DNA of 64,000 nucleotides from Leptobrachium leishanense (lineage: Eukaryota > Chordata > Amphibia > Anura > Megophryidae). Below are positions 22,266 through 33,319 of the stretch, in pieces. Under the pieces are notes generated by a model. The model saw only the letters and a program-made list of their open reading frames with translations. It had not been told where the DNA came from and did not search any database. Numbering within the stretch: position 1 is the stretch's first letter; every line of letters begins with the position of its first letter. The DNA lies in the NCBI GenBank assembly GCA_009667805.1, contig CM019063.1, positions 356,466,307 to 356,530,306 of the forward strand, given 5' to 3'. The position numbers and the translations under genes are program-made.

Positions 22266-22877
22266 TGTTGTGGACAAGAATATGTATCTGCTTTCATAAT
22301 ATTCAAAGGCCTAGAAAAAGGCCTAGAAAAATGCTCATTTAAGTTAAGTTTGCTATGTCTTTAAGAGGAAATTAATATAACTGTCTTTTCAGATAAAACC
22401 AAAATGTATCTTGCGTAATTTCGCTGTTTCTGCAGAAACAATTGACCACAAGCTGGGTGGAGGACCCATTTTGCATCCTGTTATAGGACATTACAGGACA
22501 TTACAAGACATCACAGGACATCACCCAGGACGTAGAGAAAACTGCTGACTATGCCGATGACGCATGATACCTTAACCTTTGGAAATAGCTGATGTTTGAT
22601 TTTCATTTATTTAATAAATAAACTGTATGTCCACAATTTTATGCTGAAGTCAATCAAAATGTTAAGTTGACTCCCACCTGCTTACGTATAGAACTGCTAT
22701 AAAACATATCAAAATCTAATAAAGGATCAGAGAGATCATTGGCTTTGACCAGAGAAGCCGCATAGACTCCTTCAATCGTCTCTGTGATTTCTTTAACCGC
22801 GCACCGTCACTTACCTGATTTCTCCACCGATTAGACCAGAAACTGGCATCCGAGGATGGACTTTATTGTCCACTTCA
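22266..22877 (+). repeat. 3' LTR of the provirus
   Basis: 612 bp, TGTTGTGGACAAG...CCACTTCA, matching 11928-12519 apart from about nine substitutions and a few small indels. Followed by ATAT, the 4-bp target duplication. Confidence 0.9.
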
Positions 22878-22934
22878 ATATGTGTGTGTTTGAGCTTTTG
22901 GTGCACACCCTAATACAATAGGCTGCGCACGCCT

Positions 22935-23290
22935 ATGTGTCCTCTGTATATAACTGCGTGTCCTCTGTGTATAACTGCGTGTGTGTGTTCTCTATATATA
23001 ACTGTGTGTCCTCTGTATATAGCTGCGTGTGCATGTCCTCTGTGTATAGCTGTGTGTGCATGTCCTCTGTGTATAGCTGCATGTGCGTGTCCTGCGAATA
23101 GCTGTGTGTGTCCTGTGTATAGCTGCGCATGTCCTGTGTATAGCTGCACTTGTCCTGTGTATATAGCTGCGCGTGTGTGTCCTCTGTATATAGCTGCGCA
23201 TGCGTGTCCTCTGTATATAGCTGCACGTGCGTGCCCTCTGTATATAGCTGTGCGCCCTCTGTATATAGCTGCGCGTGCATGACCTCTGTA
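22935..23290 (+). repeat. Minisatellite (TCCTCTGTATATAGCTGCGTG), left part
   Basis: A dozen or so imperfect units of TCCTCTGTATATAGCTGC plus a variable GTG/CATG spacer. The array is continued on the other side of the Tc1 element at 27,062. Open frames on both strands follow the repeat and are not genes. Confidence 0.85.
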
Positions 23291-23344
23291 CAGTCATGGC
23301 CGAAATTATTGGCACCCCAGACATTTTTCCAGAAAATCAAGTAT

Positions 23345-24245
23345 TTACATAGTTGCATAGTTACATAGTTATATAGGCTGAAAAAAGACATGCGTCCATC
23401 GGGTTCAGCCTCTCCCACATAACCTACTGCTGTTGATCCAAAAGAAGGCAAAAAACCCAGTCTGAAATGCTTGCCAATATGCAACATACTAGGAAAAAAT
23501 TCCTTCTTGACCCCAGAATGGCAGTCAGATTTCTCCTTGGATCAAGAAGCTTTTACCCACATATTAAATATTATAACCCTTAATATTCTGTGTCTGCAGG
23601 AAGTCATCTAGTCATTTTTTAAAAGTCTGTACAGACTCTGACCCAACCACCTCAACAGGCAGAGAATTCCACAGCTTTATTGTTCTCACCGTAAAAATAA
23701 CCCTTCCTATGCTTTAAGCTAAATTTTCTTTCTTCCAGTCTAAATGGATGACCCCTTGTCCTATGTATAGTCCTGTTAATGAATAGGTTATCAGACAATG
23801 GTTGATAATGGCCCCGTATATATTTATATAAGGTTATCAGATCCCCTCTAGGGCGCCGTTTCTCTAAACTAAACAGGTTTAAGCTTGTTAATCTTGCCTC
23901 ATAACTTAACCCTTCCATTCCCCTTATTAATTTAGTTGCCCGTCTCTGCACTTTTTCTAACGCTATAATATCTTTTTTTAAGACCGGTGCCCAAAATTGC
24001 ATGGCATATTCAAGGTGCGGCCTGACCATTGATTTATACAGAGGCAAAATTATGTTTTCATCCCGTGAGTGAACTCCCCTTTTAATGCATGCCAATACTT
24101 TGCTTGCCTTGGCGGCTGCTGTTTGACATTGCGCATTGTTACTTAGTTTGAAGTCTATGATTATTCCCAAATCCTTCTCCTGCTTGGATTTCCCTAACTC
24201 CGTACCATTTAGGGTAAAAATTACTTGTGTGTTCTTCACTCCAAA
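23345..24245 (-). pseudogene. CR1/L2-like LINE 3' fragment
   Basis: Minus strand. The C-terminal (thumb) end of a CR1/L2-type ORF2 spans about 23,652-24,245, with EKDLGIIID, ASKVLACIKRG, ILPLYKSMVRPHLEYAMQFW, LEKVQRRATK and SLEKRRPRGDLI. A 3' tail follows, with GATGGACGCATGTC (minus) and a short ACTATGTAA-type repeat at about 23,345-23,375, typical of these LINE ends. It is 5'-truncated upstream of the thumb and lacks the catalytic RT and endonuclease. It inserted into the left inverted repeat of the Tc1 element; a long target duplication is not evident. Confidence 0.85.
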
Positions 24246-24816
24246 GTGCATAACTTTCTCACAGAAAAGTATTGCAGTAACACATGTTTTGCTGTACACA
24301 TGTTTATTCCCTTTGTGTGTATTGGAAAAAAAACAAAAAAAGGAAGGAAAAAAAGCAAATTGGACATAATGTCACACAAAACTCCAAAAATAAGCTGGAC
24401 AAAATTCTTGGCACCCTTTCAAAATTGTGGATAAATAAGATTGTTTCAAGCATGTGATGCTCCTATAAACTCACCTGGGACAAGTAACAAGTGTGGGCAA
24501 TATCAAAATCACACCTGAAAGCAGATAAAAAGGAGAGAAGTTCACTTAGTCTTTGCATTGTGTGTCTGTGTGTGCCACACTAAGCATGGACAACAGAAAG
24601 AGGTGAAGAGAACTGTCTGAGGACTTGAGAACCAAAATTGTGGAAAAATATCAACAATCTCAAGGTTACAAGTCCATCTCCAGAGATCTAGATTTGCCTT
24701 TGTCCACAGTGCGCAACATTATCAAGAAGTTTGCAACCCATGGTATTGTAGCTAATCTCTCTGTGGGTGGACGGAAGAGAAAAATTGATGAAAGGTTGCA
24801 ACGCAGGATAGTCTGA

Positions 24817-25374
<558 letters not shown>

Positions 25375-25553
25375 TGAAGTGGCCAGCAATGAGTCCAGAT
25401 CTAAATCCCATTGAACACCTGTGGAGAGATCTTAAAATTGCTGTTGGGAAAAGGCGCCCTTCCAATAAGAGAGACCTGGAGCAGTTTGCAAAGGAAGAGT
25501 GGTCCAAAACTCCGGGTGAGAGGTGTAAGAATCTTATTGATGGTTATAGGAAG

Positions 25554-26786
25554 CAGGGGCGGATCCAGGGGGGGCAACGGGGCAATTGCCCCCCCCGAGC
25601 AGTGCAGATGCCAGGCTGACCTCCAGAACTCAAATCACGATGTGTGCAATGAATGCAGACATGGTGATTTGCAGAGGCACACACTGCGCAGAAGCACTGA
25701 GTATTGCCCCTCCCAGTCATGTGTCAGGGGCATGTCACGTGGTGATCCTTTTCCCAGTGACCATGTGGCTGAGCCTGTCTCCTTCCATGCCTGCCTGACA
25801 GCCACAGGAAAGGGCTGGATCTGAGGCTGCACTGAGCAACAGGATCAGAGGAGAGAGGGGCTGGAGCCTCCATGCAGGGACACCAGGGAGGTAAGTAATG
25901 GGTCCCTGAGAGTTTGATCCTTCCTCCAGGGTGTATAACAAAGCTAGAGCTGCACAGTAATAAACCTCTCAGATATGAGTCTGTAAACTGCTCCTCTAGA
26001 TTGTAAACTCCTGGGTGTCCTCTGCTCCTCCAGATTGTAAACACCTGGGTGCTCTCTGCTCCTCTAGATTGTAAACTCCTGGCTGTCCTCTGCTCCTCCA
26101 GATTGTAAGCTCCTGGGTGCTCTCTGCTCCTCTAGATTGTAAACTCCTGGGTGCTCTCTGCTCCTCTAGATTGTAAACTCCTGGGTGCTCTCTGCTCCTC
26201 TAGATTGTAAGCTCCTGGGTGTCCTCTGCTCCTCCAGATTGTAAGCTCCTGGGTGTCCTCTGCTCCTCTAGATTGTAAACTCCTGGGTGCTCTCTGCTCC
26301 TCTAGATTGTAAACTCCTGGTTGCTCTCTGCTCCTCCAGATTGTAAACTCCTGGGTGTCCTCTGCTCCTCCAGATTGTAAGCTCCTGGGTGCTCTCAGCT
26401 CCTCTAGATTGTAAGCTCCTGGGTGTCCTCTGCTCCTCCAGATTGTAAACTCCTGGGTGCTCTCTGCTCCTCTAGATTGTAAACTCCTGTGAGTCGTGCC
26501 CTCTGCTCCTCTAGAATGTAAGCTCCTGAGAGCCGGGCCCTCTGCTCCTCTAGATTGTAAACTCCTGTGAGCCGGGCCCTCTGCTCCTCTAGATTGTAAA
26601 CTCCTGTGAGCTGGGCCCTCTGCTCCTCTAGATTGTAAGCTCCTGTGAGCCAGACCCTCTGCTCCTCTAGATTGTACACTCCTGTGAGCCGGACCCTCTG
26701 TAAATTCTCGTGAGTCGGGCTCTCTGCTAAAACACCTTATTTTCTGTCATTGCCCCTCCCGAGACTAGTCTCTGGATCCGCCCCTG
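25554..26786. mobile_element. hAT-type non-autonomous element
   Basis: A 1,233-bp element with terminal inverted repeats CAGGGGCGGATCCAG and CTGGATCCGCCCCTG, flanked by a perfect 8-bp duplication ATAGGAAG (25546-25553 and 26787-26794). The CAGGGG start and the 8-bp duplication are hAT hallmarks. There is no transposase; the interior is mostly a 34-bp minisatellite. It sits inside the Tc1 transposase gene. Confidence 0.92.
25985..26700 (+). repeat. 34-bp minisatellite within the hAT-type element
   Basis: About 20 copies of GCTCCTCTAGATTGTAAACT plus CCTGGGTGCTCTCT. The right-hand copies carry variants such as CCTGTGAGCCGGGCCCTCT, so the array is homogeneous on the left and differentiated on the right. 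Confidence 0.9.
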
Positions 26787-27061
26787 ATAGGAAGCAGCTG
26801 ATTTCAGTTATTTTTTCCAAAGGGTGTGCAACCAAATATTAAGTTAAGGGTGCCAAGAATTTTGTCCAGCCCATTTTTGGAGTTTTGTGTGACATTATGT
26901 CCAATTTGCTTTTTTTCCTCCCTTTTTTTGTTTTTTTCTAATACACACAAAGGGAATAAACATGTGTATAGCAAAACATGTGTTACTGCAATACTTTTCT
27001 GTGATAAATACTTGATTTTCTGGAAAAATGTCTGGGGTGCCAATAATTTCGGCCATGACTG

Positions 27062-27240
27062 TATATAGCTGCGTGCGTATCCTCTGTATATAGCTGCGTG
27101 TTTGTCCTCTGTATATAGCTGCGCTTGTGTCCCTTCTGTATATATCTGCATGTGTGTGCTCTGCATATAGCTTTGTGTGTGCTCTGCATATAGCTGTGTG
27201 TGTGTGTGCTCTGCATATAGTTGTGTGTGTTTTTATACGT
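27062..27240 (+). repeat. Minisatellite (TCCTCTGTATATAGCTGCGTG), right part
   Basis: Continues the array at 22,935-23,290 after the Tc1 insertion. The last units change to GTGTGCTCTGCATATAGCT. At 27,240-27,315 an A-run and a reversed GGCTGGATTAA-type end follow. Confidence 0.85.
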
Positions 27241-27315
27241 GCCTCAGTATTTGTAGAAAAAAAAAAGCCCACCAAAATCCTCAGCACCAGGCCCATGATG
27301 CTCTTAATCCAGCCC

Positions 27316-27552
27316 TGCTTACTGGGTGTTGAGATTGGATCATTGGCCAGAATTTAGCCAATATGCTATGCAGCTACTAGGTTGCCCTTCATCTAGCGTG
27401 TTTTCTGAAAGGACGTGCAGTGCCGCTGGAGGTTTTGTCATAGACAAAAGAGTGCGTCTGTCCACAACTCTGTAGACCGGCTGACATTTATAAAAATGAA
27501 TCAGTCCTGGATCAGCAGTTATCAGTCCCCTGATGCTGATGTAACGGAATAG
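27316..27552 (+). pseudogene. hAT transposase C-terminal fragment (copy D)
   Basis: The DNA matches the C-terminal dimerisation region of copy A (LRLGHWPELSQYAMQLLG onward, then the SERMFSAAG equivalent and FIKMNQSWISS), ending at a TAG near 27,550. Stops and frameshifts interrupt it (e.g. a stop after AGAATT near 27,355). This is the remnant of a transposase that would act at the element ends. Confidence 0.8.
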
Positions 27553-27589
27553 ATTGGGGATGTCTTCTCCATTCACAAAACCTCCAGCA

Positions 27590-29760
27590 CTGAACTCTTC
27601 CACAATACCACAAAAGGGTTACATTGTGAAGACACTTGCTGCCATGAAAGGCACAATATTTGGCTGCACTGATGCCTGTGCCAGATTTATGTAATTTTAA
27701 TTTTTTGAACCGCAGGGTCCAACCCTGCACTCTTCCACAATACCACAAAAGGGTTACGGTGTGAAGGTACTTGCTGCCATGAAAGGCACAATATCTGGGT
27801 GCACTGACGACTTTACCAGACTCATATCTTTTTAATATAGGACTGCATGGTCCACCCCTGCACTCTTCCACAATACTACAGAGGGGTATGATGGTACTTG
27901 CTGGCCTGGCATCAAAGTCACAATATCTGGGTGCACTGACGCCTTTACCAGATTCATATCTTTTTAATAGAGGACCGCAAGGTCCACCCCTGCATTCTTC
28001 CACAATACTACAGAGGGGTTACTGTATGATGGTACTTGCTGGCGTGGCAGTCTGGCACCAAAAGCACAATATCTGGGTGCACTGACGCCTTTACCAGAAT
28101 TATATCTTTTTAATATAGGACCGCAACGTCCACCCCTGCACTCTTCCACAATACTACAGAGGGGTTACTGTATGATGGTACTTGCTGGCCTGGCACCAAA
28201 AGCACAATATCTGGGTGCACTGACACCTTTACCAGATTCATATCTTTTTAATATAGGACCGCAAGGTCCACCCCTGCACTCTTCCACAATACTACAGAGG
28301 GGTTACTGTATGATGGTACTTGCATGCCTGGCAGTCTAGCACCAAAAGCACAATATCTGGGTGCACTGACGCCTTTACCAGATCCATATATTTTTAATAT
28401 AGGACCGCAAAGTCCACCCCTGCACTCTTCGACATTACTACAGAAGGGTTACTGTATGATGGTACTTGCTGGCCTGGCAGTCTGGCACCAAAAGCACAAT
28501 ATCTGGGTGCACTGACGCCTTTACCACATTCATATCTTTTTAATATAGAACCGCAAGGTCCACCCCTGCACTCTTCCACAATACTACAGAGGGGTTACTG
28601 TATGATGGTACTTGCTGCCCTGGCAGTCTAGCACCAAAAGCACAATATCTGGGTGCACTGACGCCTTTACCAGATCCATATATTTTTAATATAGGACCGC
28701 AAAGTCCACCCCTGCACTCTTCGACATTACTACAGAGGGGTTACTGTATGATGGTACTTGCTGGCCTGGCAGTCTGGCACCAAAAGTACAATATCTGGGT
28801 GCACTGACGCCTTTACCACATTCATATCTTTTTAATATAGAACCGCAAGGTCCACCCCTGCACTCTTCCACAATACTACAGAGGGGTTACTGTATGATGG
28901 TACTTGCTGGCCTGGCAGTCTGGCACCAAAAGCACAATATCTGGGTGCACTGACGCCTTTACCAGATTCATATCTTTTTAATATAGGACTGCATGGTCCA
29001 CCCCTGCACTCTTCCACAATACTACAGAGGGGTTACTGTATGATGGTACTTGCTGGCCTGGCAGTCTAGCACCAAAAGCACAATATCTGGGTGCACTGAC
29101 GCCTTTACCAGATCCATATATTTTTAATATAGGACCGCAAAGTCCACCCCTGCACTCTTCGACATTACTACAGAGGGGTTACTGTATGATGGTACTTGCT
29201 GGCCTGGCAGTCTGGCACCAAAAGCACAATATCTGGGTGCACTGACGCCTTTACCACATTCATATCTTTTTAATATAGAACCGCAAGGTCCACCCCTGCA
29301 CTCTTCCACAATACTACAGAGGGGTTACTGTATGATGGTACTTGCTGCCCTGGCAGTCTAGCACCAAAAGCACAATATCTGGGTGCACTGACGCCTTTAC
29401 CAGATCCATATATTTTTAATATAGGACCGCAAAGTCCACCCCTGCACTCTTCGACATTACTACAGAGGGGTTACTGTATGATGGTACTTGCTGGCCTGGC
29501 AGTCTGGCACCAAAAGCACAATATCTGGGTGCACTGACGCCTTTACCACATTCATATCTTTTTAATATAGAACCGCAAGGTCCACCCCTGCACTCTTCCA
29601 CAATACTACAGAGGGGTTACTGTATGATGGTACTTGCTGGCCTGGCAGTCTGGCACCAAAAGCACAATATCTGGGTGCACTGACGCCTTTACCACATTCA
29701 TATCTTTTTAATAAAGGACCGCAAAGTCCACCCCTGCACTCTTCCACAATACTACAGAGG
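27590..29760 (+). repeat. ~146-bp tandem array, about 15 copies
   Basis: Each unit contains CTCTTCCACAATACTACAGA, GGGGTTACTGTATGATGG, CACAATATCTGGGTGCACTG and AGGACCGCAAGGTCCACC. Two unit types alternate: one has CTTCCACAATACTAC, the other CTTCGACATTACTAC with CAAAGTCC. From about 28,400 on this produces a 292-bp dimer period in several places. The array starts right after the transposase stop. Confidence 0.92.
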
Positions 29761-30257
29761 GTTGTATGTACAAACTTTTTCTGCGTGTCCGAAAATGTCT
29801 CCTCTTTTCATACAGACTGCCGCCCCAAGCAGTAGTTTATGGATAGATTAAAGGAAAACCATTTACCGTCATTTGAAATGTCATTTTTTGGTTTTTACAT
29901 ATTTCTATACATCCTAGAAATCTGCCACTTCACGGGCAGGTTATGGGGACCTCCTAGGCACGATATTTGAAGGAATTTTTTGTTTTTATTTTTAACCCTT
30001 ATTTCATGGGAGACAAACTGTCCCTTTAAAAACTTTTTTTTTAAACTTTTTGTCCTTGTTTTCTGTCCCCCAGGGCACTACCCAGACCCCCATACACCTT
30101 TTATGGCAAATATCTAGCATATATGCCACTTGGAGGGCACTCTAAAAATCTAATTTTCAGTCCCATTGACTTGTATTGAGTTCGAATTCGAATCCGAACA
30201 TTTGAAAAGTTCGAGTTCGAGTGCGAACCGAACTCGGGGGTGTTCGGCTCATCCCTA

Positions 30258-31205
30258 ATCAGAAACAGGGTCCGGGTTGTTTGTTGTAAGGCCTGTACAG
30301 ATAACCCCACAACAGGAACCGACAATAGCTGATGTGACTGTGGATAAGCAGAATGCAAGAGATCTTGTGGCACGGTTGGTGCGAATGATGATTGAGATGC
30401 GCAAGGGGACACTTCATCTATCCCATTTATATTGACGGGAGGCTACCAGGTGTACTGCGGAAGTGTGTGTTACACATGGGTACCACCTACAACTACAGGA
30501 ATGTGCTATCTAGCTAAGTTAATTCCGATACAGAGCGATGACATCTCATCAGACACAACATTACACCCTAGGTACCCGCTGGTGTTTGGGAAACAAAAGA
30601 GAGAGTTGTTCCCAGGCATGGGCATGGTTCCCAACATGGACTGGATGGGGGAGAGAGTTGATGAGGAGAATGAATAGTTACTCAATGCTGATGGATGAGA
30701 TTTTGAACAGAACCAGCACAGATATCCAGCTGTTGAATCTTGAGTTGCGTGAGATCCGGAAGTTGCAAATGGTGCATGACATGGTATTGGAGCAGATCAG
30801 TGCAGCGCTGAATGAACTATGTGAGATGACTATGCATTATGAATGTTGCATCTACATCAGAAACACATCACATGAGGTCCTCGACTATTATCAGGTAATC
30901 CAGGATCACCAGAAAAAGGTTGCCCAGCTGCAGAACACAGCCGACACGCAGCGGAAGGCTGGAATCCTTTTCGAGGGTTCGGGCCATTCGGAGATTGGTT
31001 TGGTTCGATCCTGGGATTTATCTCACGGATTGGATCCATGATCACGATGATGATAATGATACTAGTGATAGGAATGCTGCTGTAACACATAGGGTTATGC
31101 CTATGGCCATTATGCAAGAGAGCACTGACACCTACACAAACACAGAAGATACCACTGATGATTCCACAAGATATGTTCCCAGTGAAGGTGGCTCCTCCTA
31201 AGTAC
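30258..31205 (+). pseudogene. Retroviral env 3' fragment, different family
   Basis: The end of a surface part (GGYQVYCGSVCYTWVP, MCYLAKLIP) is followed by a basic cleavage-like site (KQKREL, ~30,592-30,610). A transmembrane part then follows in a shifted frame: a heptad-like helix (LELREIRKLQMVHDMVLEQI), a cysteine pair (YECCIYIRNTS) and a second helix (YYQVIQDHQKKVAQL). A hydrophobic segment rich in Met/Ile follows near 31,030-31,080. It is not the same family as the 20-22 kb env. Frameshifts near 30,665 and 30,985 break it. It is 5'-truncated at the end of hAT copy D. Confidence 0.7.
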
Positions 31206-31287
31206 AAGGTGTTTGAGAATAGCAATAGTGGAGTGTAGTGGCTACGGGTCTCAGAAGGAGAACTTGAGACCCTAGTCAAGGGGGGAA

Positions 31288-32149
31288 TGTAAGGGACTCA
31301 GGCCAGGAGGTGGCCGCCATCTTGAGCCAGGCAGCCATCTTGTTCAGAACTATGGTTCACGTGAATGTAAATAGCAAATATTAGCTCCATTAGCATTTAG
31401 CTTGCATAGATTCTTTGGAATGTTTTAAACTAACAGGGAGAGCAATTAAGTTAACGAGATCCAGGCAGATGCTGGCACGAAGTGACAGGATGAGAAAGTG
31501 GTTACATAAAGGTCAGAAAGCTAGGGCCTGAACAAAGAGAGATGTGAAAACCAGACGGGGCCTTATCTAAAGTACACAATAAACAAGACGCAGGGAGGAA
31601 GGTACAAGCAGGATCCAGAAGAGTGTTAAATTCTCAATTGTCAAAATACCATGAAAGCTGCCAATTTTTGACCAATGTGTGGAATGTCTTTGTGTTCAGT
31701 TAAGGGAGGTACAGACCCACTTGGGGTGGGATAGTGTCACCATGGGGTGGGCTAATTGGGATGTACCTAATTATCTATTCCTTGTATAAAACACCATCAG
31801 GGTTATTCAGAGAGCGCGAAAAGCAGGAGAATGACTGGAGAATGAAAAATTCTAGCTCAAAATAGCCAAACCAGAAAATTTCTCCCTTTCATCTCACTTT
31901 CCAAATCGGCTATTTTGACCTAGAATTTTTCATTCTCCAGTCATTCTCCAGTCATTCTCCTGCTTTTCACGCTCTCTGAATAACCCTGTATGTTTCAATG
32001 TAAGAGACACTCAGTCTTAGCGATTCAATCCTGGCTGAGTGGTGACGTCACAATAAAGTTTGCCTTTCCTGAAGAGACTTGTGTCCAGTCAGTCTTTGTC
32101 CATGCCGGCCTGGTCTTCTCCCAAAAGAGCCAGGTGGATTCCAGTAACA
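31288..32149 (+). repeat. 3' LTR following the env fragment, with a MITE inside
   Basis: A purine tract (AAGGGGGGAA, 31,278-31,287) precedes TGTAAGGGACTCAGG. A TATA-like CTTGTATAAAAC (~31,781-31,792) and an AATAAAG (~32,051) fit a promoter/poly(A) LTR layout. The likely end is CCAGTAACA at 32149, but no second LTR is available to confirm it. The MITE at 31,798-31,988 lies just after the TATA box. Confidence 0.65.
31798..31988. mobile_element. Palindromic MITE (CAGGGTTATTCAGAG ends)
   Basis: 191 bp, nearly a perfect palindrome: ~75-bp arms from CAGGGTTATTCAGAGAGCG inward, matched by CGCTCTCTGAATAACCCTG, with a short asymmetric centre. The right arm has one extra copy of TGGAGAATGAC (reverse sense). 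The target duplication is not clear. Related copies cluster at 38.05-38.97 kb. Confidence 0.85.
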
Positions 32150-32550
32150 TTTTAACAAAACCAGCTCAACAACATTTAGGCACTAGAAAAAAACAGGCGC
32201 TTCTTCCAGCCAGTGGGGGTGTTCTTTAAGATGTTCCCTCTATTTAGATGGGGTCCAGCCCTCAAATAAAGCAGAAAAAATATATATTGCGCAGTATGTC
32301 AGGTAGATATATGAATAAACCCCTTTAGGGAGAATTGACTCACATTTTTCAGTGTCTCAAGATCAGACACTAGATGTAACAGCAACCGGCAGCTTTAGGA
32401 ATGCCGGATTCCCCTTACAGTTCTCCAGCGCCTTTCCACTCCTCAGCAGCAATCCAGGATTGTAGCAGTAAAAGTGAAGATCAGCACGCAGGGGGTGTAA
32501 GATTAATTAATTTATTAAGGTAAAAAATATAATTTCAATATAAAAAGTGC

Positions 32551-32592
32551 ATCTAAACGCGTTTCGCGGTATGAAGCCGCTTCCTCACTAGA
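32551..32592 (-). ncRNA. Degenerate hammerhead-like motif
   Basis: The minus-strand counterpart of the motif at 32,855: GTGAGGA (C3 changed to G), extra A, stem GCGG/CCGC with a CTTCATA loop, GAAACGCGTTT. The first core base is lost, so it is probably inactive. Confidence 0.35.
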
Positions 32593-32854
32593 TGCCAATC
32601 AGTAGATGCCGAGGAGCGGAAAGAAGGCGCTGGAGTACTGTAAGGGGAATCCGGCATTCTTAAAGCTGCCGGTTGCTGTTACATCTAGTGTCTGATCTTG
32701 AGACACTGAAAAATGTGAGTCAATTCTCCCTAAAGGGGTTTATTCATATATCTACAAGACATACTGCGCAATATATTTGTTTCTGTTTTATTTGAGGGCT
32801 GGACCCCATCTAAATTAAGATGTTCCATCTTAAAGATCTTAAATTTGGCACCTA

Positions 32855-32890
32855 CTGAGGAAGCGAGGTTTCTCGCGAAACGCGTTTAGG
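32855..32890 (+). ncRNA. Hammerhead-ribozyme-like motif
   Basis: CTGAGGA (32855-32861), one extra A, stem II GCGAG/CTCGC (32863-32867 with 32872-32876) closed by a GTTT loop, then GAAA (32877-32880) and CGCG. This matches the conserved CUGANGA ... GAAA core order, apart from the extra A. The following ACGCGT-type sequence could form only a very short stem III. Cleavage activity is not shown. Confidence 0.4.
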
Positions 32891-33200
32891 TGTTATATCA
32901 ATGTTCCTGTTTTATTTATTTTAATAAATTTTTCCTTTAAAACCAACATCTGGCATCCAGCAATTATTGGAACAACAAGACTTCGAATCCTGGGGGAAAT
33001 CCGGCATTCCCATTCAATTCTGCCAGTTGCCTGGAGCTTCTAGTGTCTGATTGTGACACAATAAAATGTGAGTGTTCCTTCTTTTTACTATTTCCAGTTA
33101 TATAAGTTTACTACGCTATGGCAGCCTTTCTGCTTATTTTAAAGGTATACAGAAAAGTTTTCCCAATCATGGGCTCACAGAGTTAAGTCCCACAGCACAC

Positions 33201-33207
33201 TATATAA
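33201..33207 (+). promoter_or_regulatory. TATA box of hAT copy A
   Basis: TATATAA preceded by GCACAC and followed by GGTTTCC. The same context is kept in copy B (43587-43593) and, altered to TATAAGAC, in copy C (~46,980), which supports a real element promoter upstream of the transposase. Confidence 0.5.
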
Positions 33208-33319
33208 GGTTTCCACGCATAGCTTCAGCACGCATTTGAGAGGAGATTTCATAGGAGATTGTTGTTCTGTGTACTTACTGTCGGTCTGCCACGCTACAGG
33301 GGGGTCTGGGGGGTCTCAT

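Larger units (their letters stand above)
11928..22877 (+). mobile_element. Complete class-I-like endogenous retrovirus (broken provirus)
   Basis: A 10.95-kb provirus laid out as LTR, tRNA-Lys-like PBS, leader, gag, pro-pol, env, PPT, LTR, flanked by a 4-bp duplication ATAT (11924-11927 and 22878-22881). It sits in a TG/TA repeat. One zinc knuckle in Gag, the overlapping pol stop and env start, and the pol motifs point to a gamma/epsilon-related element. All three genes carry stops or frameshifts, and a solo LTR interrupts the integrase region. The two LTRs differ by about nine substitutions and a few small indels by eye, suggesting a fairly young insertion. Confidence 0.9.
27316..30257 (+). 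mobile_element. hAT element copy D (5'-truncated)
   Basis: The 3' part of a large hAT element: transposase C-terminus (27,316-27,552), a long ~146-bp tandem array (27,590-29,760), and the 3' terminal ~0.5 kb ending GTGTTCGGCTCATCCCTA at 30257. The TAGGGATGAGC terminus is shared with copies A, B and C. The 5' part is missing, so no target duplication can be tested. Confidence 0.8.
32228..33085. repeat. Inverted and tandem array of Penelope-tail-like units
   Basis: Inverted arms ~32,228-32,440 and ~32,605-32,830 share TTAGATGGGGTCCAGCCCTC, CCTTTAGGGAGAATTGACTC and CAGTGTCTCAAGATCAGACA (reverse complement on the right). A third, plus-strand partial unit lies at ~32,998-33,085 (AATCCGGCATTCCCATTC, TCTAGTGTCTGATTG). 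Each full unit starts with a hammerhead-like core (minus at 32,551-32,592; plus at 32,855-32,890). Such inverted and tandem tails are known for Penelope-like elements; no ORF is present, so this identification is inference. Confidence 0.55.

Noticed and set aside
22910..23490. Long open frames on both strands across the minisatellite
   Set aside because: Repeat period leaves frames open; proteins are simple repeats.
27590..29760. CRISPR-like regular repeats
   Set aside because: Units are ~146 bp, contiguous without unique spacers, and lie inside a eukaryotic hAT element; ordinary tandem satellite.
30432..31041. Host coiled-coil gene
   Set aside because: The SU-type cysteines, KQKR site, helix-CC-helix order, downstream hydrophobic segment and following PPT/LTR fit retroviral env.
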